Source: Seriola aureovittata
Taxonomy: Eukaryota; Chordata; Actinopteri; Carangiformes; Carangidae
DNA length: 64,000 nt
Assembly (NCBI RefSeq): GCF_021018895.1
Contig: NC_079386.1
Coordinates: 4,941,835 to 5,005,834 of the forward strand
Reading direction: 5' to 3'
Below are positions 1 to 10,505 of this stretch, piece by piece; the stretch's first letter is position 1; each line of letters begins with the position of its first letter. The position numbers and the translations under genes are program-made. The notes under the pieces were generated by a model that saw nothing but the letters and a program-made list of their open reading frames with translations, did no database searches and had not been told where the DNA came from.

Positions 1-291
1 TATGGCAAATGAAGCTGCAGTCTACATACAGTTTCTTTTTGTTTGCTTGTTTATAACAGTTCACCATTAGGTTAATGTTGGCGCTGCGCTCGTGTAGAAC
101 AAACCGCAGTGGATGGAGATGTTGAAAATGTAGCTTTTCTTTGTGTTTAAATCTTGTGGAACAGGTGACGTGATGAAGGACGCCGATTGCTTTTTTTACT
201 CGCAAAGGTTGTGATGACACTCACAGAGCTACAGCTGTAGTTGTCAGCTCCGGCAAAAAGTTCACTGCTCACTGGCACTGCCGCCTCTGTG

Positions 292-415
<124 letters not shown>

Positions 416-640
416 CTGCAGCCCGACAACAAAATGCAGTAGATTTTTTTCCCTGGTTCATTTGGCTCAGGCGCTGCGCCTTGAAAACCCTGCATGATTG
501 GCATGTGTAAATAAAATTTATAAAATTTTTTCAAATTCAGTCACTTCAGTCCGTTTCAGTCAGTCTTTTGTGATGCGTTTATTGCACATGTTCATATCGC
601 GATGACAAACGAAAATAAGCTTAATCGGTCAGCACTATTA

Positions 641-1466
641 TTAACATGCATCTTCAGTGATCCGATCACAAGTGGACAGCTCTCACTTCGTCAGTTCACA
701 CCTGACTTTAAAATGCGTCTCCACATGCGTCTCGATTGACCACTTGTGATCGGATCTCACTTCCCCGCTTTATATTAAATTACCCCTCCGTGCCCCACTC
801 GCTCGCTCTCACACACCATAGACTGTAAATAAAGATGGACGTAGCCTCGGTGACGTCACCCATGTTTTCTGAAGAGCGGTTTTGAGGCTCACTGTGGGCC
901 GTTCCACCATCGCCATCTTGCCTGTACCTGACTCCGCCGAACTCCCGGCTAACTATAAACGGGCAGAGAGGATTCACTCAAAGCGGCACACCCTCGATTA
1001 TGCAGAACTTTAAGCCTTAATAAAATTCAAACGAGTTAGTTATGTAAAAATTCACCCCCGTACAGTTGTCATGAAGGAGAAAATAAACTATATAGACCAA
1101 AACTGTTTTTGTACCAGGCTGTAAACATGTTTAATTCTGCTGTAAAGGTGGACATTTTAATATGGGAGTCTATGGAGATCAACTCGCTTGAAGGACTGCA
1201 GTTTTGGGTGCTTCCGTTGTTTGCTATGTTTTTCAGCCTCGGAGGTTCCTGCTTGACTCACACACAGGCACATTACCAACGGACCCGTCTGTCGAATGGC
1301 TAAAAACAACAACGCGTAGCTGTTTATTTGCATGTAAAGCGGGGACGTGAGATCCGATCACAAGTGGTCAATTGAGACGCATGTGGAGACGCATTTTAAA
1401 GTCAGGTGTGAACTGACGAACTGAGAGCTGTCCACTTGTGATCGGATTATTGAGGACGCATGTTAA
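641..1466. mobile_element. Non-autonomous DNA transposon with 131-bp terminal inverted repeats and TTAA duplication
   Basis: Bases 645-775 and 1332-1462 are inverted copies of each other over 131 bp with about 8 mismatches. The element is flanked by TTAA at 641-644 and 1463-1466, as expected for a TTAA target-site duplication. Each terminal repeat contains its own inner inverted repeat (gatccgatcacaagtgg near the outer end, ccacttgtgatcggatc near the inner end), so each arm can fold on itself. The roughly 555-bp interior has no transposase ORF. TTAA duplications are known for the piggyBac and Kolobok superfamilies; I cannot choose between them. The interior contains GTGACGTCACCCAT, which recurs in teleost repeats as far as I recall. 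Confidence 0.85.
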
Positions 1467-1668
1467 TACCAGATCTGAACAAGGCCTATGAAACTGTGGC
1501 GGGACTAATAAGACTGTGTCAGAGGACTCCTCACTGGTCTCCACCAATCAACCACACAGAACTTTAGTAATTTTTGCAAATGTATTAAAAATGAATGACT
1601 GAAATAGTATATTATTAGTATATCATTTTCATTTAGCTCCTGAACTTATGGCAACATCTTTCCCTAGG

Positions 1669-1764
1669 ACATCAGAGCTCACCTGAGAGCCTGCAGCTCA
1701 CCTGTCTGTGTGTCTGACATCAGAGCTCATCTTAAGAGGCTGAAGCTCAACTGTCTGTGTTGCT
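1669..1764. repeat. Two-copy tandem duplication, unit about 48 bp
   Basis: Two diverged direct copies abut. Both begin with gacatcagagctca and contain an agctca-ctgtctgtgt segment. No coding potential is seen. Confidence 0.7.
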
Positions 1765-2848
1765 CAGGCTGCTGCTGACAGGATTTTCAGAATAAAATGA
1801 TGCCTGACATACTCAAAGCAGTCGGATAAGCGGAGGTCAACTTACTTTATAAATAATGTTCATGTCTTGTCCCATATGCAGTAAGAGCTCTGCTCTTGAT
1901 CCAAATAATTTTAAATAAGACACATGTTTGGATTGATTAGAGAACTTTCTTATTAGCTGAGCTCAGCTGTTACTTACACTTCAGTAAAGCTGATGTCTTA
2001 ATTCACCTTGGGAGACAAGTCTTAACCACTGAAATTTAAATATAATATCAACTACTGCTCCTGCCGGGCTGCAGCTGTTGCAATGATGGTGCAACAATGT
2101 GTAACACAGTTTGGAGATGAGTTGCCAGATAATAGTCGAACAGCCCCTGTATCCTAGTTTTTCACTCTTTATCATAATACCCAACATTTTGAACAAAAAC
2201 ACACAAACCTGGAACCTCACAGTTGCTGCATGGATCTTACTGTAAAATATTTGAGATTTATGACCTGATAAAGAAATGTTGGTTATTACTACAGTTAGCT
2301 TGATTTGCTGCAAGTAGATACCTGTGCAGTCAGCTGATCCACTGGACTCCTGGAGTGCAATGTTTACTAAGCATTACTACTGTGTACCGTTTATTTGGAA
2401 AGTTTTAGGCGGCTCACACCACCCAACATGGACTTACGGCTAATATTTTCTGGGCTTCGTTTAGTTTTAAGAATTTGGACCAGTGATAATGCATTAGCTA
2501 GATTCAATGTCATCAGTGTTACTTCGAGTTGTTACCTCAAAAACAGGAATAACAAAATTCACCTGAGAAATCTGCATTATTTTTTTCCCCATAACAAAAC
2601 AGTTACTCTTTAAAGTTACTAGTTACTCTGTTAAACACAGTTTCAGTGCTGCTGTTGGACATGATAGCACCACACTGTACATGGGAATTATGACAACAGC
2701 TGATTTGAGATACCAGCTAGATACTGGCAGCAATGGATACACACCAGTCATTTTCAGGAAAGAGTTCATGATGCAGGCTTTGGTGAAGGTGTTTGCATGT
2801 GAAGTATCCACTGTGAGCAATGAATAAATGTGCATGTGTGTTTGCATT

Positions 2849-3003
2849 GTGTGCGTGTGTGTGTGTGTGTGTGTGAGAGCATGTGATTGTCCATCCAGCT
2901 TGAAGGCAGAGCTTCCCTGAGCCGGTGCTGCTATTTAAAACGCTGGGAGGAATGTCAGAGAGACAGCTGGGACAGAAGCAGAGAAGGGGGTGGGGGCAAG
3001 AGA

Positions 3004-3044
<41 letters not shown>

Positions 3045-3063
3045 ACTCTCACACAGACACACA
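2849..3063. repeat. GT array and CA array in opposite orientation
   Basis: A short GT array (about 2849-2874) and a CA array (about 3015-3062) lie 140 bp apart in opposite orientation, with no recognisable gene between them. Confidence 0.85.
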
Positions 3064-3938
3064 AATACCTACCTCATCACTGACTTATCACTCACTGATG
3101 CTTCCTGTAAGTGTTTTGGCCAAGTGAATTGGCCTCAGGGTGTCCATGGGGGTAAATGTTAATAACAACACAGCAGTTATCCAGCTGACTAGTTTTGGTC
3201 AGAGGAGGACTGAGCATCCAAGTGGGTCAGTTTTCAACATCATTACACCCCATAACTTAAGGAGCCCATGTGACTTCCTCTCAAGAGTCAGACTGACCTT
3301 GAGCGGAGCATGCTGTAGATGTGTATGCAAATGTGACACTATGTTATGCGTGTGTGTGTGTATGGATGCTATGGAGATAGAAGCCAAGGAGAAATTCAGG
3401 AGCAGATAGTGCCGTGGTGTAGCACTCCTGTATTACCTTTTTATGGAGTCACGCAGGCAGAGACTCTGTTGGTGCAAGCTGCTATAACACTATTTCCTAG
3501 CATGGATGAATAAAAACACACAACTTCACTTCAGTAGCATGACTCTTTGTACCACTTGACTCAGCAGGCCAGCAGGTACTGAAGTGAGAACCAGATGGCA
3601 CTCAGATATACGTTACGGTTAGGTTGTGAATAAAAAGACATTACATTTACATGTAGAATACTTTGTTATCCTGTCATGTGTGACTATAGGAGTGTGGTAT
3701 GTAGCATGGGCAGCAACCACTGTGCTGAAAACCTTTATCGAGACATCCGTCAGTCTGTGTAAATCAGATTTCATTTTAAAGACATATCTATTAGAGGCAA
3801 AGCTGCTTGAGGGAGAGGAGCCCCAGTTCTTTAGGTTAGGCCTCTCAAAAAAAAAAAACTAAAAAAAAAAAACTTAAAAAAAATAACTTTTTTGAAGAGT
3901 CACAAAAACTTGACGAACATATTGTGCAATTTTCTATT

Positions 3939-4486
3939 TTAAAGCACTAGTTCAACATTTTAGAAAATACAGTACATAACACATGAAGCTGTAGCTAGCA
4001 GCAGAGTAGCTTAGTGTCACACCAAGACTGGAAACCACCTACCAGCACCACTTTACTTCACTCACTGACACATTATATCCAGTTTGTTTGATCTGTACAA
4101 ACAACAAGTCGCTGTTTTACGGGTTAGGGTTAGACTCTCTCTCAGTGAGGTCTCTGCTGGTTGCCTAGCAATTGGTCCTGGCCAGGAAAAAGTCCTACAC
4201 ATTGTTGTTTTTATTATTCAGGTTTTGTACAGATAAAAAAAAAAAACAAAGATACAACATGTTAATTATTGAACTTTAGAGGTCCTAGTAGGTGATTTTC
4301 GTTGCCTTTGGACAAAGGCAGCTTAAACGTTCCCCCGTTTCCCGTCTCTGTGCTAAATCAAGGTAACCAGCATCTGGCTGTAGCCTTATACAAAGACAGA
4401 TTTCAGAGTGGTATTGATCTTTTCATCTAACTCTCCACCAGAAAGTGAATAAGCATATTTCCCCAAATTACTACTTATTCCTTTAA
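3939..4486. mobile_element. MITE-like teleost repeat with degenerate inverted ends
   Basis: The left part reads ttaaagcactagttcaacat and the right part, on the other strand, reads ttaaaggaataagtagtaat followed by a gcttattcactttctgg-type segment. This matches a very common teleost repeat in which the ends mirror each other (aataGTTCaACATTTTggGAAATA and its inverse). The segment near 4365-4450 (ggctgtagcc, then tggtattgatctttt) is related to the fragment at about 49110-49215. The family assignment is from memory. Confidence 0.55.
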
Positions 4487-4895
4487 GGCACGATCAGAGA
4501 TAATAAGTCAACCAGAATACCCTGTAGCTACCTAGACTATAACGCATCTACCTTCAACATCATATCTAGCACAGCAGAAATAAAAGTTAAGTCATTAGTA
4601 CACTATATTGTATTAGCTATAGTTACCTTTTTTAATATTTAAACCTATGATATAGACCTAAAGAGGTAGTGATACTGGATCATCCATTCATGTTTACTCA
4701 GCCCCATTATTACTGCTTTTCAAACAGTCTGAGATGAACAGAACTCTGAACTCTAACCTTCCTTTGGTGTAATGTTCATCAAATGTGTCTTTCTCTCCTC
4801 CTCTTCGTCTTTGAAACTGTTCATCTGTTTGTAATTTTCTGTGCATCATGTACTGTCTATGTTTATATGGAAAGTGTTGGGGTTTTTTGTCTCAC

Positions 4896-5029
4896 CAGTC
4901 CAACGAAGGAGGAGAGGATCATTCCCACACGGACCACCACCCTCTCTTCAGGGCTGGGTGCTGGCCGGACCTTTACGTTGTAGTTGGCGAAGAGCTTCTT
5001 CATCATAATCTGCTCCATTTCAGATGCAC
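4896..5029 (-). CDS. chrnb1: chrnb1 exon 2: start of the ligand-binding domain of muscle acetylcholine receptor beta-1
   Basis: This 134-nt exon is bounded by an attcag acceptor and a GTGAG donor. Joined to exon 1 it begins with a split Gly codon and reads on to residue 65 in phase 0. It includes MKKLFANYN, VKVRPAPSPEERV and VRVGMILSSFVGL, which match the N-terminal part of the Cys-loop extracellular domain (first alpha helix and strand beta-1) of muscle-type nicotinic subunits. KVRPA followed by an ERV-VRVG stretch fits beta-1 better than the neuronal alpha or beta subunits. Phase 0 after the Leu matches the family exon 2/3 boundary. The beta-1 subunit is a structural subunit of the pentameric cation channel at the neuromuscular junction. 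The adjacent fgf11 supports the assignment. Only about 65 of roughly 500 residues are in the window. Confidence 0.85.
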
Positions 5030-8000
5030 CTGAATGACACATGACATATGACTTTTGTTACCCCATTGCTGGTAGTCCTTTTAATGCACAACCATGAAAA
5101 CCATCCAGTTAGGACGCCACTGCATCGTTCAGCAAGATTTATGTTCATCGCCCCTTCATCAGCCAGTATTAACAACATAGTTGATACAGTTGTGAACTAA
5201 TTGTCTTCAAATGACTTCAAATTTATATCATTGCCCATTGCCTTTATCATCTATGCAAGTGTCTGCTTATTGCCCATCGTTATGTTTTACTGTGAGGCGA
5301 CCTGTAGCAGCCATAGTGATAATGACAGGAGCAGAGGAGGAGGTCAGGTGACAGTATGTGGAGCGACATAGAGGACGTTGGGGTGGATGATGGGTTGGCC
5401 AAACAAAGGACTTTCACATGGGAGACCACTGTCTGTTTCCCATGCCAAACCAGTAATCAATGTTTATTTTATTCATGACTGTTCCAAAAGCTAAACCGCA
5501 GGTTTGTTATTGTAACTATGTCGACTTATTCAAACCCAAACAGTGATCTTTTGCTAAAACTACCCAAGTACTTTATGTATCTAAACCTAAACCTGTGCCT
5601 GTTCCACACCCTTCACTGTGTGTTTATTATCGTTACCATGACAAATGAAGGTTCAGCACACCTGCTGCTGCGCTACTATGGGTTGTATGCGAGGGTAGGA
5701 TCAATCAACGTATTTGGTCGTTTAGGTTGGAGGACTTGAACAGCTTATAATAATATATAAACATATATATATAATATAAACACTTATAATAAAGTTTGTG
5801 CTGGGTGCTCAGTCCCATCACACTGGTGGCAAGTGGGGGTGTAGCTAACTAATTGGCTGGCAAGGTGAGAACCACTGAACCCTTTACCTGCATGGCTGAG
5901 GTGATAGTTCACAATTAGTGGATGCTTTCCAGAATTTGTTAATAAAAACATGATGTGTTGTCTAGCAAGGGTTAACCAGACTAATTGTACCTAATTTAAA
6001 TAAGTGAGAAAATTTAAATTCAAACCAACAAAATATCCTCCCACACTGCCATCTCTCAGTCTCACCTTCTGTCTCACTACCACCCACTCACATCGACCAC
6101 AGAGCCCACAGATATTGCAACAGGTCCACATTCATCAGAACTGAGAGGGAAAGAATTCTCAGTGACTAAGTAATTGTAGGATGTGGGGCAGAGTTTGATT
6201 TTTTGCAAAGGAGCAATGATGCATAAAATAAGGTGCATAATGTGTGTGTTTACTTTATGTTCTTCTGGTCACACAAGCACTAAAAACAGGAAACTTTTGT
6301 GACAAAATCAGTTCACTCCAAGTGAAGTCACCACCAGCAGACTCATTCATTTAAATGAAGAAGTGGATTTCATGAATTCTTCGCATTCAGCGACTCACAA
6401 ATTCATGACCAATGGTAACTAATCTGAACAGTGATGAGCTCTGAGGAGAGAGAGAGTCCAACGGAGGACCTTACCATAGCTTATTAGCTGTGTTAAATCA
6501 TCCACTTTCATTTACCTGAGCTGTAATTGAGTACACTAAGGAATGGTTAACAGACAGTTATAAGACAAGAGCTGATGGTACAAATTCATGTTTTTAATGA
6601 ACTGTGTGAACTTATTGGCCCAATAGAGATTAAGCCAACTAGTCTGCCAACTAAAAGTTTGCACGCTTATTAGCTTGGAGAGGTTTTTCCTCTCTTCAGT
6701 AAAGCTCTTTACTGAAGTAAATGAACAATCCTGATACAAAACGCCAATGAAGTAAACAGAAAAGGTACAAAAAAAATAGAAAGCAGCTTGGTGAACGGTT
6801 GTGACTGACCAGTGCTAGCCCGACTGGGTAGCTCACAAGCTGCAACACTTAACCAGTGAGTCCAGCAAGTGGTCACCAAGCTTTTAGATGCAAAAATGAA
6901 TTTTGCTGTGCAACTTTCTGGTGTGACCGGACCATGACAGTTGTCCTAGTAAAATTCCCACATCCAGTCTGAGAGACATTAAAGAGTTTAAGTTTTATTA
7001 CAAAAAAAAATGCAATTTCAAGATGAATATAATAAGCAAAACCTTGGAGAATGATGCAATAACCATGGGTAAATCAAAAACACTAAATGAAGGCCTTTGT
7101 GCTTGCGTATTGTTTAAATCTAAAGGCCAATTAGCAGTGATGTAAATGTCTGCAAAGTTGTGAACTCAACCCTAAACCCAAAATGCTTCCATTCCACTGC
7201 ATTTTTATACAAAACTCCTGTTTTATTTCCAGCTATTTCCCCCTCAGTGTTGGAAGGTTAGAAGCATTTATAATCAGCAGCTCTGGTGACGCAGCATTCA
7301 TCACGTTTGGCATCGCTGTGGCCCCAGCAGGATCTGACCTGACAGGAATAAATGACAACGATCACCCAGCGAGGCACCCCCATTAGCTAGGCACAGGGAT
7401 GCATGGCTGCTGATGGGCGAGAACGGGAGGTGGATGTGGAAGGCTGGAAATTAGCATTTCTTCTCTCTGCCTTGTTCAGATGACTTGGTAAATAAGTCAA
7501 ACTAAAGCACAAGACGTGTGAGATCAGATGAGGTAAGACAATGCCGAAGGCTAGCGTTGAGCATGTGAAGGGTGCTGGCATTGAATATAACTTAAGGCAA
7601 TAAAACATTAATGGTCATTTGCTTTTCTGAAGTCTCTTTGATAAATGACAGAAGAAGAATTTATAATCCCCCCCCATACTTCAAAAGGCATTTGAATGAC
7701 CTCTCTGCTGTTTTCCCACATGATAACTTGCAGGTGCACTTGCTGACCAGTGATGCTATTACAACATTGACAGTGACAACAGCAAAGTTCAGTATGAACT
7801 ACATCTTTCTCTGAGTGGTGTGAGTGCACTGTTCTTGTCCAGGAAGCAGTGGTTAGTTATCAAATCAGCTGCCCGAGGACGACAAAGTCATTGATTTCTC
7901 TGAAGTAGTGGATGCCTCTTCACTGATAATGGTTACTCATGGCTTTATAGTGTCTGAAGATATTTAGTTGACTTAATGACTGCTGCGAGCAGTGACCCGG

Positions 8001-8393
8001 GTCTCTCTCTTTGAGATAATATCTTCTGTCACCGCACCATTCCTTCCCTATTTCAATTTTCTTACTTTTGTTTTTCCTTCCCTTTTCTATTTCCCCTTTT
8101 TTCTCATAGGCTTCTAATTAATACACCAGCTCTCTGCACAGGTCGGAAGGAAAAGATTTAAACTCGGAATGAGTTACACATTGTTGGGTGCAACAGCAAC
8201 ATCTTTCTGTTATCAGAATTGAAAAAATGATGCAATAAATCTTTCGGGCTACTTGACAAAATGACAATTTGTATCTGTGGTGAATGTTAATAGTCATTTT
8301 ACGGTACCAAAGTTTTAAATTTCTATTATATATATGACATTTTTGCTGCATGGACCTGGGGACGGATTTGGGGATACATCCTCATAACTATGA

Positions 8394-8445
8394 GGATCCC
8401 CTGATGTTTCATCTAGCTCCACCACGAGGGTCACATTCACGGTTT
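8394..8445. repeat. Fragment of a dispersed teleost repeat (second copy near 56.5 kb)
   Basis: The segment gatcccctgatgttt, then catctagctccacca and a cacggttttg end, parallels the gatcccc, cttttcctctggtgccacc and gtttgtggtt blocks at 56541-56608. The spacing is similar although the bases are diverged. Confidence 0.5.
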
Positions 8446-8468
8446 TGGCAAATATTGAATTGGTCCAT

Positions 8469-8507
8469 TATTTGGTCATATCCAATTCAATTGGATATGA
8501 CCAAATA
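8469..8507. repeat. Perfect 39-bp palindrome (19-bp arms, 1-bp spacer)
   Basis: The left arm 8469-8487 (tatttggtcatatccaatt) is the exact reverse complement of 8489-8507, with a single c at 8488 between them. It lies in chrnb1 intron 1. Confidence 0.95.
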
Positions 8508-8993
8508 CCTGTAAAGCATCAGCTCAACTTTGTGTTTGGTGCCAAGTAGCAAATGCTAGTATGGTAACACGCAAAAGTGAGATTCAGTTTCATCAGTGAG
8601 GCTGTGGGGAAAGACATTCCCTAGAGCAACATGAGAGTGAAAGACAGCGTATATATTGAGCATGTAAATGAAATAAAGGCTGTTTTCATTGACAGGACCT
8701 ATATTGCCAAACACTATGGATTTTGCTTAGCCAATCTGAGCACCTTCTCCAACTGAGATATCACTGTTGTACACACATAGGAACTTGCACTGTCCCAGAA
8801 ACACAATAATATTCCAATGATCTTTCTCTGGTGGCTTACAGTCTTTAACTGGTATTTACTGGTGGGTTTCTAGTGAACATTATTTTTCTATGTAGCATAC
8901 TACATATGATTTTAATGTAGTATCCACATAAGAAGTATTACATGACCACTACAGCTTTATTACATGGGTATATTGTGTCAGCTGGTGGCTTAC

Positions 8994-9054
8994 CTCCCAA
9001 CGTGCTCAGGCTGCATAAGCAACATGCCAGCAGGAGCAGATCCAGGCTTTTCAT
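8994..9054 (-). CDS. chrnb1: chrnb1 exon 1: initiator Met and signal peptide of acetylcholine receptor beta-1
   Basis: The 61-nt coding part encodes MKSLDLLLLACCLCSLSTLG plus the first base of a Gly codon, then a GTAAGC donor at 8993-8988. The peptide has the form of a signal sequence: one Lys at position 2, a Leu/Ala/Cys-rich core, and small residues (Gly-Gly-Ala-Ser across the exon junction) suitable for cleavage. The start is chosen because the ATG sits in GGTCACCATGA, a good vertebrate initiation context. A more upstream in-frame ATG would add an Arg-rich stretch that comes from a GAA repeat and would spoil the signal peptide. The phase-1 junction to exon 2 (G|GT) gives a continuous reading frame. 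The transcription start was not located. Confidence 0.83.
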
Positions 9055-9240
9055 GGTGACCTCCAAAACCAAAAAGTCTTCCAAACAGGTCTTCAGTGGG
9101 TTAATCCAACACCTAAAAAATGATTTTCTTCTTCTTCTTCTTCTTCGTTTGCAGTGCAACTCACTGGAAGTCTAGTTGAGAGTTTTGGTTTGCTCAGTTT
9201 GGACTGTTGTTGTCTGTCAGTCAGGCCAGCCTGGCCAACT
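9055..9240 (-). promoter_or_regulatory. chrnb1: Probable chrnb1 5' UTR and proximal promoter side
   Basis: This is the unique sequence immediately upstream of the chrnb1 ATG, ending at the simple repeats that begin near 9260. It contains a GAA/TTC trinucleotide tract (about 9127-9146) and, at 9236-9241, CAACTG (CAGTTG on the gene strand), an E-box-type CANNTG site. Muscle receptor subunit promoters are known to use MyoD-family E-boxes, so the site is plausible but a single CANNTG is weak evidence. I saw no clear TATA box and no synaptic N-box (CCGGAA). Confidence 0.35.
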
Positions 9241-9277
9241 GCTGTCTGCTCCAATTACCTCTTGGAGGGAGGGGAGG

Positions 9278-9280
<3 letters not shown>

Positions 9281-9355
<75 letters not shown>

Positions 9356-9374
9356 CACTGCCCCCCCCCCCCCC
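9281..9374. repeat. (TG)34 array followed by a C14 run
   Basis: TG repeats run from 9281 to 9348, then gagagagac and 14 cytosines at 9361-9374. The array starts 227 bp upstream of the chrnb1 ATG. Confidence 0.97.
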
Positions 9375-10407
9375 AGTCAGCGGGAAACAGGCATGACTCT
9401 TCCCACTGGTTCTCAAACTGTGGCCGAGGTACCATTGGAGTCCTTGTGGGTTTTCCATGGGGGTCTGCAAGAGAAAGAGTGAAGGTTAAATTTCATAAAT
9501 ATTTCACTGGAGAATATTATAGTGATGTTATTGTAGGTTGATTAAAGGCCTCTGTGGCGACAGAGATGAATCCTCACCAGCAGGCGGTGCCATTGTTTCT
9601 TTGCGTTCATTTCAATCACATTACTGTACAAATCAAAACATGGAAATATCTGGGACATGAAGCCCCCACCTTCACAGATATAAAGCTATATATGTTATTG
9701 AGAAGAGATATTTTACGACCACACACACCCATAGACCTCACCTAGTAAATCATGGACGGTTTGCTTGGAAAGTCCAGTTATTTTTTTAATCTTTAATAGG
9801 TTGGCAAAATATGATATCACAAAACAACTAGATGCTTTATTTTTTTCTGGTTGATGGAGTTAACTTTACTTTGACTGAGGTGATATTCAAGCATAATTCA
9901 CAGCCATTTAAAAAATGCGTTGGTGTTAAAGGGCTAAATAGGCCCATGACTGGTCAATGGCAGAAATCATTCAAATGGAGTATTATCATGATTACATGCA
10001 GTTAAATAAAAGTATATGCATGTATAAGTAAATATATGTTTGTTAGTCAAGGTCAATTGAGACAAACTGCTCATTGCTTACATTAGTTAACACTTTCCTT
10101 TCTGATCTACTGAATGTGCTGTAAGAGTTAGTATATAAGACTCAAGTCTTGTGTCAGAAACTTCTACCTCCATAACATTCACAACTATCAGCTGTTGAGT
10201 CGATTGCTCTGATAAAAGTAATACAGGATAAAGACTCACTGTATATTCTGACTGTAATTTGGGAACAAAGACCATGTTTTCTTCTCACCCATTTTCCTCT
10301 ATCTATTTTCTTGCCTCCCTTTCTCTCCTTACGGCAAGTTGCTATGAGATGTTGCCCCACCTGAGTCGGACTCCCTGGGTTCCTGATCACGAAAGCTTTT
10401 GGTCTAC

Positions 10408-10411
<4 letters not shown>

Positions 10412-10442
<31 letters not shown>

Positions 10443-10505
10443 CTTTATTTGTATAGCACCTTTCATACAAGAAATGTAACACAAAGTGCTTTACAACAAA
10501 GAAAT
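10412..10505 (-). mobile_element. 3' end of an L2-type LINE or dependent SINE with (TTA)n tail
   Basis: On the minus strand the sequence reads gaaaggtgctatacaaataa then a (TTA)n array of about ten units (10412-10441 on the plus strand). The ggtgctatacaaataaa block followed by a TTA-type microsatellite tail is the hallmark of L2-like retroposon 3' ends in vertebrates. The body of the element is not recognisable, so this is a truncated or decayed copy. Confidence 0.6.

Larger units (their letters stand above)
5030..8993 (-). other. chrnb1: chrnb1 intron 1 (3,964 bp)
   Basis: GT/AG intron between the two recognised chrnb1 exons. It is mostly AT-rich unique sequence. A fragment of a dispersed repeat lies at about 8394-8445, with a perfect palindrome just beside it at 8469-8507. 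No other exon or RNA gene was recognised. ORFs here are short and have no family resemblance. Confidence 0.75.
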
